Source: Anaerolinea sp. (GTDB lineage: Bacteria > Chloroflexota > Anaerolineae > Anaerolineales > Anaerolineaceae). From it: a stretch of 29,760 nt of DNA. Where the stretch lies: the NCBI GenBank assembly GCA_013824385.1, contig PNNU01000002.1, positions 1 to 29,760 of the forward strand. The letters run 5' to 3'. Positions 16,263-24,368 of the stretch are shown in pieces. The notes under the pieces were generated by a model. That model had not been told where the DNA came from and ran no database searches. It worked only from the letters and a program-made list of their open reading frames with translations. Within the stretch, counting starts at the first letter, position 1, and the number at the start of each line of letters is the position of its first letter. A program made the translations under genes and the position numbers.

Positions 16263-17504
16263 CTACTCATTAAGCTTGGGCCAGAGAAGTGAGATTTCGG
16301 TGCCTTTACCTGGTTCACTCCATAAAGAAAATGAAAATTGATTATTGGTTGTGCGTTCTTGCATAATTCCCAATCCCAGATGTTCACCAAGCACAGATTT
16401 GGGATCAAATCCACGTCCATTATCTCGGATCGACATAAAAACGGATTGGGAATATTGTTGCTGGGCAATGTTTTCGTTTTTGCGTTTTTTTGAGGGAAAA
16501 GCTTGAACAGATATTAACTCAATTTCCACCTTGTCAGCGTCAGAGTGTTTGGCCATATTATTCAAAGCTTCTTGGGCAATGCGATAAAAAACCAGCTTTG
16601 CTTCGGTTGGCAGAACAGCTTCACCCTCAATATGAACTTGAATATTTGTACGAATTCGCCCTGAAATTCCCTGAGCTAATTGCTGGATTAATATTTCCAA
16701 TCGAGTTTCGATCAAACCGATTGGTCTTAATTCGAGCAATAATGTGCGCATCTCAGCCAGAGCACCTTGAGTGAGTTTATGCAATTCTTCCAGTCCAAGC
16801 TGGGCTTCAATTGAACTTCGAGTCCAAATAGTCGGTAACACCTCGGCTATCAAATTAGCAGAAAATATAGTTTGAGTAACAGAATCATGCAGTTCGCGTG
16901 CAATACGATTCCGTTCAGCAGCAATTGCTTCATCCTTTGTTTGTTCACGTAGCCGAGCATTTTCAATGGCCAAAGCAGTCTGGTCACAAAAAGAAACTGC
17001 AAGGTCAATCTCATCTTGTTCAAAAAATCGCGGTTGAGCATAGTAAAGATTTAATGCGCCGACAACTTCTTGTTTAATTATGAGCGGTACTGAAATTTCA
17101 GAGCGAAAATTCTTGGAGAGAATCTGTAAAAGTGTCACTGTCTCCGGCATGACAGGTTGGACAAATACTTCCAACGCTTTGCTTACATCTGTGATGGCAA
17201 ACGGTTTGCCTTGAATCACTGCCTGACCTGTGGCTCCCTGCCCCAATAGGATAGTGGAATGCTTCAGAAATTTCTTGCTTAGGCCATGCGACGATTGAAT
17301 TTTCAATACATTGGTATCAGCTTGCAAGCGATATATTGCTACGGCATCCGCCCCCAAGAGGCGGCGAGCATAGAGAGTAATGTAATCAAGAACTGCCTCC
17401 AACGGTTCATTGGAGTTCAAGACGGCGAGAATACCTCGAAACCCCTCTGCGATATATCGGCGCTCTTCTTGTTTATTTAATTGTTCGCGTTCTTTTTTTG
17501 ACAT
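16263..17504 (-). CDS. Orphan GAF-domain sensor histidine kinase (NarL/LiaS-type, HisKA_3)
   Basis: A 413-residue cytosolic kinase. An N-terminal GAF domain (about 30-190; LLGADAVAIYRL, GQGATGQAV, SVPLIIKQEVVGALNLY) is followed by HisKA_3 with RNRIARELHDSVTQTIFSA (phospho-acceptor His206). The ATPase domain shows the N box (AQEALNNMAKHSDA), DNGRGFDPKS and LGLGIMQER. No transmembrane segment is present, so it senses a soluble or cytoplasmic cue. No response regulator gene adjoins it. It is clearly paralogous to the kinase at 24368, which is paired with a LuxR-type regulator, so the two may share that regulator. The ribosome site before ATG 17504 is weak. A poorly conserved insertion (SKKRKNENIAQQQ) precedes the G box. 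Confidence 0.88.
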   Translation of the reverse strand: MSKKEREQLNKQEERRYIAEGFRGILAVLNSNEPLEAVLDYITLYARRLLGADAVAIYRLQADTNVLKIQSSHGLSKKFLKHSTILLGQGATGQAVIQGKPFAITDVSKALEVFVQPVMPETVTLLQILSKNFRSEISVPLIIKQEVVGALNLYYAQPRFFEQDEIDLAVSFCDQTALAIENARLREQTKDEAIAAERNRIARELHDSVTQTIFSANLIAEVLPTIWTRSSIEAQLGLEELHKLTQGALAEMRTLLLELRPIGLIETRLEILIQQLAQGISGRIRTNIQVHIEGEAVLPTEAKLVFYRIAQEALNNMAKHSDADKVEIELISVQAFPSKKRKNENIAQQQYSQSVFMSIRDNGRGFDPKSVLGEHLGLGIMQERTTNNQFSFSLWSEPGKGTEISLLWPKLNE

Positions 17505-17918
17505 GGCCGAAACTCACTAATTCAGAACACTCAGCCGAAATATTTTTTCTGCAACAATAACCAACACACTGAATGCCACAATTACAGGTTGGATGAGTCC
17601 ATATTTTGTTAATTATACATGTGCACGAAAAAATATCCCCTAATTCATTAAGTTAATCAAACAAACGCAATGGACTCAAAGAGAAGACTGAATGATATGC
17701 TTTACACTTATTACTCTATGTAAATAATGAAGCATCGGCATAATGTCAAAGCAAGTTGAAAACCAGGAATCAGAGTGCGGCAATTTTAATACGGAAGTAA
17801 AATCAGAATCCGATGCTTCTGATTTGTTTTTGTTGAAAGAAAACGAAAGTAAGTTGGTTGTCTTACATGCTTGGGGGATTTTTTTGCAATAATTCTCATG
17901 CTATTTTTATAATGATGA
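17505..17918. other. Spacer between kinase and regulator genes
   Basis: It contains the upstream region of the - strand kinase and the 3' side of the - strand regulator. A 49-codon ORF (17743-17892, +) has no ribosome site and overlaps the hairpin listed separately, so it is not taken as a gene. Confidence 0.5.
17800..17825 (-). terminator. Hairpin downstream of the regulator gene
   Basis: AAATCAGAA (17800-17808) and TTCTGATTT (17817-17825) form a perfect 9-bp stem with an 8-base loop, about 95 bases beyond the stop of the leftward regulator gene. On the - strand it ends in GATTTTA, a short T run; on the + strand TTTGTTTTTG follows, so it could act in both directions. Confidence 0.5.
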
Positions 17919-19010
17919 TTACGTTATATAAATACTACCTGTTTCACTTGATTCGTAGCCACCCAACCGGTCTAGCACCTGGATAAGTTTTTCGCTTTTT
18001 AACCAAGCGATTAGATCTTTAATTGGAGTTTTTTCTAGTTGCTCTTGCCTTATTACGAGATCGTATCTTTCAAGATCCTCAAAAAGGAAATCCAGATTGT
18101 GAGCTTTTGCAGCTGCTTCCATTCCCAAACCAACATCAGCCCGACCTTCGACTATCTCAATAGCGACGTCAGTATGGGTCATTTTTTGATTATCAAACCC
18201 AAAAATATCATTTGAGTTTATTCCACAGCTTTTCAATTTTGAATCGAAATAGACCCGAATGCCTGAACCCACATTTCGATTGACAAAATGAATGTCCTTT
18301 CGAATCAAATCGTTAATGCCGGTAAAACCCTTTGGATTTCCAGGCTTTACGTACCAACCTATTCTACGCTTGGCTAATGTAATAAGAACGATTTTATCTC
18401 CGGGAAAAAGTTTATTTATAAAAGGCAGGTTGTACAAGTTTGTTTCAGTATCCCATAAATGCGATCCAGCTACATCAGCTTTCCCTTCTGCCAATGCCAT
18501 TAATCCAGAAAGACTTCCTGAGAAATTTAAATGGATTCTGCATCCGGGTGAAATCTCATCAAAATGAGAAGCGATCCACGCCACTGCAAGATCATGACTT
18601 CCAGCAAAACGCAGGGTTTCTTGATTGAATATGTTTTGTGATTGTGAAACATTGCGCCATCTTGCTAAAGCGAGTCGGAATGCATCTTCAGCTTCGGTCG
18701 GAGAGTACCCGGAAGTGATTGTATCCAACAAAAATGTTTCGGCTCGATGAATCAGATTGGCACGACGCAATGAATCAGCAGGATGAACGTTGATATTGGC
18801 CACAACTTTTGATTTTTGCCCAACATGGCTGGATACCAGACCTTCATCTTCTAATTTATGAATTGCGCGTTGAATAGTTCCTATTGTACAATGCCAGGAT
18901 TCTTTGAGTTTTCGGATGGATGGAAGTTCGTCTCCAGGTTTATATAGTCCAATCGAAATATCGCGTCGAATCGCAGAAGCTATTTTTTGATATAAGTATT
19001 CATCATCCAT
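17919..19010 (-). CDS. GntR-type regulator with molybdate-binding-like sensor domain
   Basis: A 363-residue one-component regulator. Residues 1-70 are a GntR winged helix (KPGDELPSIRKLKESW, then GTIQRAIHKLEDEGLV). A linker is followed by a substrate-binding-protein-like domain (about 130-350) of the PBP_like/COG1910 type found in molybdate-related regulators: LRFAGSHDLAV, NFSGSLSGLMALAEGKADVAGSHL, then NRNVGSGIRVYFD and GRADVGLGME. It is divergent from moaD-moaA-moaC-moaE and a few genes from the tungstate importer, so it is the likely oxyanion- or cofactor-responsive regulator of both (inference). The open frame begins at 19031; ATG 19010 is preferred because GGAA lies at a suitable distance and the HTH starts directly after it. 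A repressor or activator role cannot be told from sequence. Confidence 0.85.
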   Translation of the reverse strand: MDDEYLYQKIASAIRRDISIGLYKPGDELPSIRKLKESWHCTIGTIQRAIHKLEDEGLVSSHVGQKSKVVANINVHPADSLRRANLIHRAETFLLDTITSGYSPTEAEDAFRLALARWRNVSQSQNIFNQETLRFAGSHDLAVAWIASHFDEISPGCRIHLNFSGSLSGLMALAEGKADVAGSHLWDTETNLYNLPFINKLFPGDKIVLITLAKRRIGWYVKPGNPKGFTGINDLIRKDIHFVNRNVGSGIRVYFDSKLKSCGINSNDIFGFDNQKMTHTDVAIEIVEGRADVGLGMEAAAKAHNLDFLFEDLERYDLVIRQEQLEKTPIKDLIAWLKSEKLIQVLDRLGGYESSETGSIYIT

Positions 19011-19100
19011 GAACATTTCCAATAAAAACAAAATTTTTGCTAGTTAATGTAATTCTAGCCGATTAATAAATATTCGTTTGCTCTTTTCTTGAGATTAAGT

Positions 19101-19171
19101 ATTGCAATTAATTGGATAAAGATAAATAATAGTACAATCTGTATCTGATATCACATCCCTCACTCAAGTGA
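19101..19171 (+). promoter_or_regulatory. Divergent control region upstream of moaD
   Basis: TTGCAA or TTGGAT boxes (19103-19117) and TACAAT at 19133-19138 form a weak promoter towards moaD. TCACTCAAGTGA (19160-19171) is an inverted repeat, 7 bases before the start codon, suitable as an operator. AGATAAATAATA (19120-19131), GTACAAT (19132-19138) and ATATCACAT (19148-19156) recur upstream of tupA. Confidence 0.35.
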
Positions 19172-19178
19172 AGCTTAC

Positions 19179-19424
19179 ATGAAAATTGAAGTAACATTAT
19201 TTGCAACATTAAAAGAACGGATTGGAAAAAGACAAATTGTAATTGAAATTTCAGAACCAGTAAGTGTCTTTACATTACTAACTGAATTATCCAATCAATA
19301 CCCTCAAATAAAGAATTCATCAAGTAATATACTCGTCTCAATCAACCAAGAATTTGCAACAAAAGATCAAATAATAGCTTTCGGAGACGAAGTAGCTTTG
19401 TTCCCTCCTGTGAGCGGTGGTTAA
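19179..19424 (+). CDS. moaD: Molybdopterin synthase small subunit MoaD
   Basis: An 81-residue ubiquitin-fold sulfur carrier ending in FPPVSGG. The terminal Gly-Gly is adenylated by MoeB-type enzymes and then thiocarboxylated to donate sulfur to precursor Z (cyclic pyranopterin monophosphate). The N-terminal strand IEVTLFATLKERIG and GDEVALFPPVSGG are typical, and the length is normal. It is the first gene of a moaD-moaA-moaC-moaE run. No MoeB/MoaD-activating gene is seen in the window. GTGAAG precedes the ATG. Confidence 0.93.
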   Translation: MKIEVTLFATLKERIGKRQIVIEISEPVSVFTLLTELSNQYPQIKNSSSNILVSINQEFATKDQIIAFGDEVALFPPVSGG

Positions 19425-19451
19425 TTAGTACCAGGAAAACCTGAGGATAAC

Positions 19452-20438
19452 ATGCTTATTGATGCTTTTGCTCGAAAAATCACTTATCTACGAATTTCGG
19501 TAACAGACAGATGCAATGAAAGATGTGCATATTGTCTGCCGATTAATGGTGTAACCTGGCTTGATGAAAAAGATTTGATAACGGCAAATGAAATAGTCAG
19601 GTTGGCAGAGGCAGCAATTGGTTTAGGTATTACAAAAATACGATTAACAGGTGGAGAACCTCTTGTCAGACCAGATATTTTAGAAATTATTTCCAAAATT
19701 TCAATTATCCCTGGTTTGAAGGATCTAAGTCTTACAACAAACGGCATGCTTCTGGGGAAAATGGCAAAATCGTTAGTAAAAGCAGGACTACAACGCGTCA
19801 ATATTAGTTTAGACACATTGGATTCTGAAAAATATAAAAAAATTACCAGATTTGGAAATTTTCAACAGACTTGGCAAGGAATTCTTGAAGCAGAAGATGT
19901 TGGACTTTTTCCAATAAAAATCAACACAGTAGTTGTCGGTGGATTTAATGATGATGAAATCATACCAATTGCCAAATTGTCAATAACTCACCCATGGCAT
20001 ATTCGATTTATAGAATTAATGCCGGTTGCGAATCAAGAAGATTGGGGAGCTGGATTACCATCCGTGGAAGAGCGATACTTCTCTTCTCAAAAAATGCACA
20101 AAATATTAAGTTCCTTGAACTTGGAAGAGCTTGACTCCTCTGCCAATAGTGGCCCGGAGTGTACTTATCAAATCCCGGGAGGAACCGGCACAGTTGGTTT
20201 TATTTCTCCACTGGGTGATCACTTCTGTATGAAGTGTAATCGGTTGCGATTAACAGCTGATGGTTGTCTTAAATCTTGCTTATTAGTGGATAAAGAAATC
20301 TCGATCCGTGATGCCCTGCGATCCGGTGCTGATTTAACCTCTTTTCTCCAAAATGCCGTTGCCAATAAACCCATTGGACATGAATTAGTTACGCATAGTT
20401 GTTCAGATAAAAGATGCATGTCACAAATTGGCGGTTAA
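19452..20438 (+). CDS. moaA: GTP 3',8-cyclase MoaA (radical SAM)
   Basis: A 328-residue enzyme that converts GTP to 3',8-cyclo-GTP, the first step of pyranopterin synthesis. The radical SAM cluster ligands are Cys21, Cys25 and Cys28 (CNERCAYC). The second cluster ligands are Cys259, Cys262 and Cys276 ([13 protein letters not shown]...C, CxxCx13C). LTGGEPLVR is the SAM-binding GGE motif. The protein ends in IGG, the C-terminal Gly-Gly needed by MoaA proteins. ATG 19452 follows GAGG. MoaC, next in line, uses its product. All expected catalytic residues are visible. Confidence 0.95.
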   Translation: MLIDAFARKITYLRISVTDRCNERCAYCLPINGVTWLDEKDLITANEIVRLAEAAIGLGITKIRLTGGEPLVRPDILEIISKISIIPGLKDLSLTTNGMLLGKMAKSLVKAGLQRVNISLDTLDSEKYKKITRFGNFQQTWQGILEAEDVGLFPIKINTVVVGGFNDDEIIPIAKLSITHPWHIRFIELMPVANQEDWGAGLPSVEERYFSSQKMHKILSSLNLEELDSSANSGPECTYQIPGGTGTVGFISPLGDHFCMKCNRLRLTADGCLKSCLLVDKEISIRDALRSGADLTSFLQNAVANKPIGHELVTHSCSDKRCMSQIGG

Positions 20439-20454
20439 TTCATTACAAAGGATT

Positions 20455-20946
20455 ATGTTGAAAATGGAATTATCTCATATAGACGCTAACGGAAACGCCA
20501 AAATGGTGGATGTCAGTGAAAAAACTGAAACCACACGAATCGCAATCGCCTGTGGAGAAATTCGGATGAAACCCGAGACACTGGCGTTGATCAAGGCTGG
20601 AGCCATGAAAAAGGGTGATGTCTTGACCGTCGCCCAAATTGCCGGGATTCAGGCAGCCAAGAAAACCTCCGAGTTAATACCATTATGTCATCCACTTCCG
20701 ATCACAAAAGTTGACGTAGATATGCAAATAAACGACCAGTTGCCAGGAATAGTAATTACCGCAACCGTAAAAGTGACAGGCAAAACTGGTGTTGAAATGG
20801 AAGCCTTAACTGCAGTTTCTGTTGCGGCGCTGACAATATATGATATGGCGAAGGCGGTTGAAAAAACGATGTGCATTCAAAACATTCGCCTTATCGAAAA
20901 ACACGGGGGAAGATCCGGCGATATTGTTAATGAGGTAATGAAGTAA
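20455..20946 (+). CDS. moaC: Cyclic pyranopterin monophosphate synthase MoaC
   Basis: A 163-residue protein that rearranges 3',8-cyclo-GTP to cyclic pyranopterin monophosphate, working directly after MoaA. Motifs: MVDVSEK, the catalytic [32 protein letters not shown] and the C-terminal KHGGRSGD. The length is typical. The open frame reaches back to 20428 inside moaA; ATG 20455 has AAAGG just upstream, and ATG 20464 is an alternative that gives the common MELSHID opening. The gap to moaA is 16 bases. Confidence 0.95.
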   Translation: MLKMELSHIDANGNAKMVDVSEKTETTRIAIACGEIRMKPETLALIKAGAMKKGDVLTVAQIAGIQAAKKTSELIPLCHPLPITKVDVDMQINDQLPGIVITATVKVTGKTGVEMEALTAVSVAALTIYDMAKAVEKTMCIQNIRLIEKHGGRSGDIVNEVMK

Positions 20947-20948
20947 AA

Positions 20949-21407
20949 ATGAATGAATTCCCGTTGGTAATCGCAATAACAGAAGAAAAACTTGATATCG
21001 ATGCCCTGCTTGAAAAGATCACTTTACCAAGCACAGGTGCGGCTGCATTGTTTACTGGAATAGTTCGTGGAGTTACTGCAAGAGAGGCGAGAAATACGGA
21101 TTTCCTGGAGTACGAAGCCTATAAACCAATGGCAGAAGAAAAAATGAGAAAAATCGCGGATGAAATCCGTTTGCGTTGGCCTGATATCGAGGGAATCGTT
21201 ATTGTGCAACGTATAGGAAAGCTAATGCCACAAACCCCAACGGTTCTAATCGGTTGTACTGCCGCTCACCGAGATACCGGAGTTTTTGATGCAGCAAGTT
21301 ATGGAATAAATCGGTTAAAAGAAATTGTACCTGTTTGGAAAAAAGAAATTGGAGAAAATGGAGAAGAGTGGATTGAGGGGCATTACATTCCGAAAACAGA
21401 TGATTGA
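20949..21407 (+). CDS. moaE: Molybdopterin synthase large subunit MoaE
   Basis: A 152-residue catalytic subunit of molybdopterin synthase. It binds the C-terminus of MoaD and inserts two sulfurs into cyclic pyranopterin monophosphate. The motifs VQRIGKLMP, CTAAHRDTGVFDAASYGI and LKEIVPVWKKE contain the conserved His-Arg and the active-site lysines. It starts two bases after the moaC stop. It is the last gene before a strong terminator, so the moa genes form one transcription unit. Confidence 0.94.
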   Translation: MNEFPLVIAITEEKLDIDALLEKITLPSTGAAALFTGIVRGVTAREARNTDFLEYEAYKPMAEEKMRKIADEIRLRWPDIEGIVIVQRIGKLMPQTPTVLIGCTAAHRDTGVFDAASYGINRLKEIVPVWKKEIGENGEEWIEGHYIPKTDD

Positions 21408-21451
21408 TTCATCCTTCATAATGAATCGATCTATTTCGAGCGCTAAACAAG

Positions 21452-21480
21452 GAACGTCAGATTTTCTGGCGTTCTTTTTT
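21452..21480 (+). terminator. Rho-independent terminator after moaE
   Basis: GAACGTCAGA (21452-21461) pairs with TCTGGCGTTC (21465-21474), 10 bp with one G-U pair and a three-base loop, followed directly by six T residues. It separates the moa operon from the tup promoter. Confidence 0.88.
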
Positions 21481-21501
21481 AAATTATTGCTAAAGGGATA
21501 C

Positions 21502-21571
21502 TTGACAAAAGTATAGAATATCACATATTATTATTCTAACTGTACAGGTACAATTATACAGATAAATAATA
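21502..21571 (+). promoter_or_regulatory. Promoter and candidate operator of tupABC
   Basis: TTGACA (21502-21507) and TATTAT (21526-21531) with an 18-base spacer make a near-consensus sigma-70 promoter. Just downstream TGTACAGGTACA (21541-21552) is an inverted repeat well placed as an operator. ATATCACAT (21518-21526), GTACAAT (21548-21554) and AGATAAATAATA (21560-21571) also occur upstream of moaD. Confidence 0.6.
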
Positions 21572-21584
21572 AGAGGAGAATGAT

Positions 21585-22529
21585 ATGTTAAAAAAAGCAA
21601 CATTGATCGTCAGTATAGTTTTTGTCATTTCTTTGTTATTAAGTGCGTGTACTTCAGCAAGTGTAACTGCAACTGAAGCCCCGGTTGCAACAGTTGCCCC
21701 TGCGACTGAAGTAGCGACCGAAGTAGTTACTGAAGCCGCAACTGTTGTTCCAACAACCCCTGCCAATCCAGAGATCATTCTGGCAACTACAACCAGCACT
21801 CGCGATTCGGGTTTGCTGGATGTTCTACTACCCCTATTTGAAAAACAGACCGGGTATACTGTCAAGATGGTGGCGGTCGGAACCGGCCAGGCATTGACGA
21901 TGGGAAAAGAAGGCAGCGCAGATGTATTGCTGGTGCATGCCCCTTCCTCCGAGGTTGAATACATGGATGGCGGATATGGTCTTGATCGCTATCTGGTCAT
22001 GCACAATGATTTCATCATCGTTGGTCCAAAAGATGATCCTGCAAAAATCAAAGACCTCACTTCAACCAAAGAGGTATTTGCTGCCGTCAGTAATACCAAA
22101 TCCGTTTTTGTCTCACGTGGAGATGACTCGGGCACCAACAAAGCTGAATTAAAACTATGGAAGTCCGCTGAGATCACTCCTGAAGGGGAATGGTATCTTG
22201 TAACCGGCCAGGGAATGGGTGATACCCTGCGGATTGCGTCAGAAAAAGCTGGCTATACGCTGACAGATCGCGCCACTTATTTATCCATGAAAGATACCCT
22301 CGATCTCGACATCCTTTTTGAAGGCGACAAAGCCCTGTTGAATATTTACCATGTCATTACTGTCAACCCTACATTATGGCCAAATACCAATTATGACGGG
22401 GCCAAAGCTTTTGCCGATTGGATGGTTTCAGATGAGATACAAAAAGTGATCGCCGAATTTGGAGTGGATCAATATGGCCAAGCTTTGTTCATTGCCGACG
22501 CTGGTAAAGCTGAGGATGCAGTAAAATAA
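21585..22529 (+). CDS. tupA: Tungstate ABC transporter substrate-binding lipoprotein TupA
   Basis: A 314-residue extracellular binding protein. A signal peptide (LKK start, hydrophobic core) ends in the lipobox LLSAC with Cys22 as the lipid anchor. A Thr/Ala/Val/Pro-rich linker (about 23-62) then tethers the domain. ATTTSTRDSGLLD and LLPLFEKQTGYTVK are the TupA hallmark. VGTGQALTMGKEGSADVLLVHAP and VSRGDDSGTNKAELKLWK follow. TupA proteins bind tungstate with high selectivity over molybdate; that is family knowledge, and a WtpA- or ModA-type protein would lack the TTTST motif. AGAGGAG precedes ATG 21585. First gene of the tupABC operon. Confidence 0.94.
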   Translation: MLKKATLIVSIVFVISLLLSACTSASVTATEAPVATVAPATEVATEVVTEAATVVPTTPANPEIILATTTSTRDSGLLDVLLPLFEKQTGYTVKMVAVGTGQALTMGKEGSADVLLVHAPSSEVEYMDGGYGLDRYLVMHNDFIIVGPKDDPAKIKDLTSTKEVFAAVSNTKSVFVSRGDDSGTNKAELKLWKSAEITPEGEWYLVTGQGMGDTLRIASEKAGYTLTDRATYLSMKDTLDLDILFEGDKALLNIYHVITVNPTLWPNTNYDGAKAFADWMVSDEIQKVIAEFGVDQYGQALFIADAGKAEDAVK

Positions 22530-22534
22530 AGGAA

Positions 22535-23227
22535 ATGCAGAATCTTTTAGATGGGATATTGAAAGCGTTTGAATTGCTGTTCAAGGGTGATCCGGAAGTC
22601 GTACGGATCACCCTGCTTTCGCTTGAAGTTTCAGGGCTGGCAACAATGATCAGCCTGATTTTTGGTCTACCCATCGGGACCTTTCTGGCTTTGAAAAAAT
22701 TTCCAACAAGACGATTTTGGATAAGTATAATAAATACCGGAATGGCCCTCCCACCAGTGGTGGTCGGTCTCGTGGTTTGTATCTTCCTTTGGAGAAATGG
22801 ACCGCTGGGATTTATGCATCTCATATACACTCCTTCAGCCATCGTCATAGCCCAGGTATTGATCGCGTTTCCAATGGCAGCAGGTTTGACATTATCTGCG
22901 TTGCAGCAGTTGGATCCAAAACTGCGGATCCAGTTATTGGGTCTGGGAGCCTCAAAAATGCAAATGGTACTTGTGCTGTGGAAAGAAGCCAGATTGCCCT
23001 TAATCGCAGCATTAATAGCCGCCTTTGGCAGCGTAATCTCTGAGGTAGGAGCTTCCATGATGGTCGGAGGTAACCTATTGGGGTCAACACGCGTTCTTAC
23101 CACTGCAATTGTGCTAGAAACGAGTAAAGGTTTGTTTGCTTCCGCTATCGCATTAAGTATCATCCTTCTCTTAATTGCTTTTCTTGTAAACCTGGGATTA
23201 ACCTCAATTCAACAACGCAGGCAATAA
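22535..23227 (+). CDS. tupB: Tungstate ABC transporter permease TupB
   Basis: A 230-residue integral membrane protein with about five hydrophobic segments. The EAA-like loop LGASKMQMVLVLWKEARLPL couples to the ATPase. GMALPPVVVGLVV and the C-terminal FGSVISEVGASMMVGGN are typical of Tup/Mod-type permeases. It starts five bases after tupA and ends four bases before tupC. It forms the membrane channel of the importer. Confidence 0.92.
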   Translation: MQNLLDGILKAFELLFKGDPEVVRITLLSLEVSGLATMISLIFGLPIGTFLALKKFPTRRFWISIINTGMALPPVVVGLVVCIFLWRNGPLGFMHLIYTPSAIVIAQVLIAFPMAAGLTLSALQQLDPKLRIQLLGLGASKMQMVLVLWKEARLPLIAALIAAFGSVISEVGASMMVGGNLLGSTRVLTTAIVLETSKGLFASAIALSIILLLIAFLVNLGLTSIQQRRQ

Positions 23228-23231
23228 CCCT

Positions 23232-24323
23232 ATGACAACCCTTCTTGAACTTCACAATATCATCGTACAGGCAGACAAAAAAAGAATTCTTGAAGTGGCT
23301 GAATTAACCGTAATCAAAGGTGAGGTTCTTGTCCTTTTAGGCCCCAACGGTGCAGGAAAGAGCACATTGCTTCAAGTGGCGGCCGGTTTAAAAAAACCAA
23401 CCAGTGGATATGTCTATTTTTCGAACCAAGATAAATTATCAGATTTGGAATTCCGCAGAAAAGTAAGCACGGTCTTTCAATCTCCGCTGCTATTGAACGA
23501 TACCGTTGAAAACAACATTGCCAGCGGCTTGAAATTTCGAGGACTTCATAAAAAGGAAATTTTCAAAAGTGCACAGTATTGGATGGAACAGTTGCATATC
23601 CTTCCAATTGCAAAACGACAGGCCAAAGTCCTTTCAGGCGGTGAAGCGCAGCGGGTCAGTCTGGCAAGGGCATTCTGTCTCGAAACAGAATTAATACTGA
23701 TGGATGAACCATTTAGCGCTCTGGATAACCCAACACGGCAGGGACTGTTGGATGACTTGCGAAATATCTTCACAAAAACCAACCAAACGTGTATCTATGT
23801 CACCCATGACCTTGAAGAAGCTTTGTCGATTGGTGATAGGGTGGCTGTTTTGTTAAATGGAAAAATCCATCAACTCAGTCAAACGCAAGAGGTATTTTCG
23901 CACCCCTCCTCTCCTGAAGTGGCTGCTTTCATGGGTGTGGATAATATCATTCCAGGGAAAATATTTGGATTTGAAAACAACCTACTGCAAATCCAGGCTG
24001 GTGATGCCATATTTGAAGCAGTTGGAAATATAGCATTTGGAACTCAGGTCTATATTTGCCTCAGACCAGAAGACATAACCCTTTTCAATGAAAATCAAGA
24101 GATAAAACCTTCTTCTGCACGGAATCATGTCTCTTGCCATATTACACAAATTATCAATCAGGGGCCATTTATGCGCGTTCAATTACAATCCGGGTTTTCT
24201 TTAACTGCCCTGGTAACCAGCAGATCTGTCAAAGAGATGGAGTTAGAAGTCGGAAAAACTGTTCTAGCAGTGTTTAAAGCCAGTGCGATTCATTTAATCT
24301 CATCAGGGAAAATCCGGTCATAA
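23232..24323 (+). CDS. tupC: Tungstate ABC transporter ATP-binding protein TupC
   Basis: A 363-residue ATPase. Walker A GPNGAGKS (37-44), Q-loop FQSP, signature LSGGEAQR (134-141), Walker B LILMDEP (154-160) and H-loop His192 (THD) are all present. The C-terminal 120 residues form a TOBE-like oxyanion-binding domain (ICLRPEDITLF is the typical entry, then SCHITQIINQGPFMRVQL), which in related importers allows feedback inhibition by the oxyanion. The start ATG 23232 lies four bases after tupB. Powers uptake of the metal used by the downstream AOR. Confidence 0.93.
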   Translation: MTTLLELHNIIVQADKKRILEVAELTVIKGEVLVLLGPNGAGKSTLLQVAAGLKKPTSGYVYFSNQDKLSDLEFRRKVSTVFQSPLLLNDTVENNIASGLKFRGLHKKEIFKSAQYWMEQLHILPIAKRQAKVLSGGEAQRVSLARAFCLETELILMDEPFSALDNPTRQGLLDDLRNIFTKTNQTCIYVTHDLEEALSIGDRVAVLLNGKIHQLSQTQEVFSHPSSPEVAAFMGVDNIIPGKIFGFENNLLQIQAGDAIFEAVGNIAFGTQVYICLRPEDITLFNENQEIKPSSARNHVSCHITQIINQGPFMRVQLQSGFSLTALVTSRSVKEMELEVGKTVLAVFKASAIHLISSGKIRS

Positions 24324-24355
24324 GATTACTTGGCGAAAAAAAATATCGAGTACGT

Positions 24356-24368
24356 TATAATTTAATTA
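24356..24368 (+). promoter_or_regulatory. -10 element directly before the kinase start codon
   Basis: TATAAT at 24356-24361 is followed by six bases and then ATG 24368, with no Shine-Dalgarno sequence. This places the expected +1 at the A of the ATG, as in leaderless mRNAs. No clear -35 box is seen. Confidence 0.45.

Noticed and set aside
17743..17892. A 49-codon + strand ORF in the spacer
   Set aside because: It has no ribosome site, overlaps the 9-bp hairpin, and has a low-complexity acidic/Ser-rich product.
19011..19178. Molybdenum cofactor riboswitch or ModE box upstream of moaD
   Set aside because: The region is short, with no extended stem structures or recognisable ModE half-sites. 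Control by the divergent regulator is simpler.
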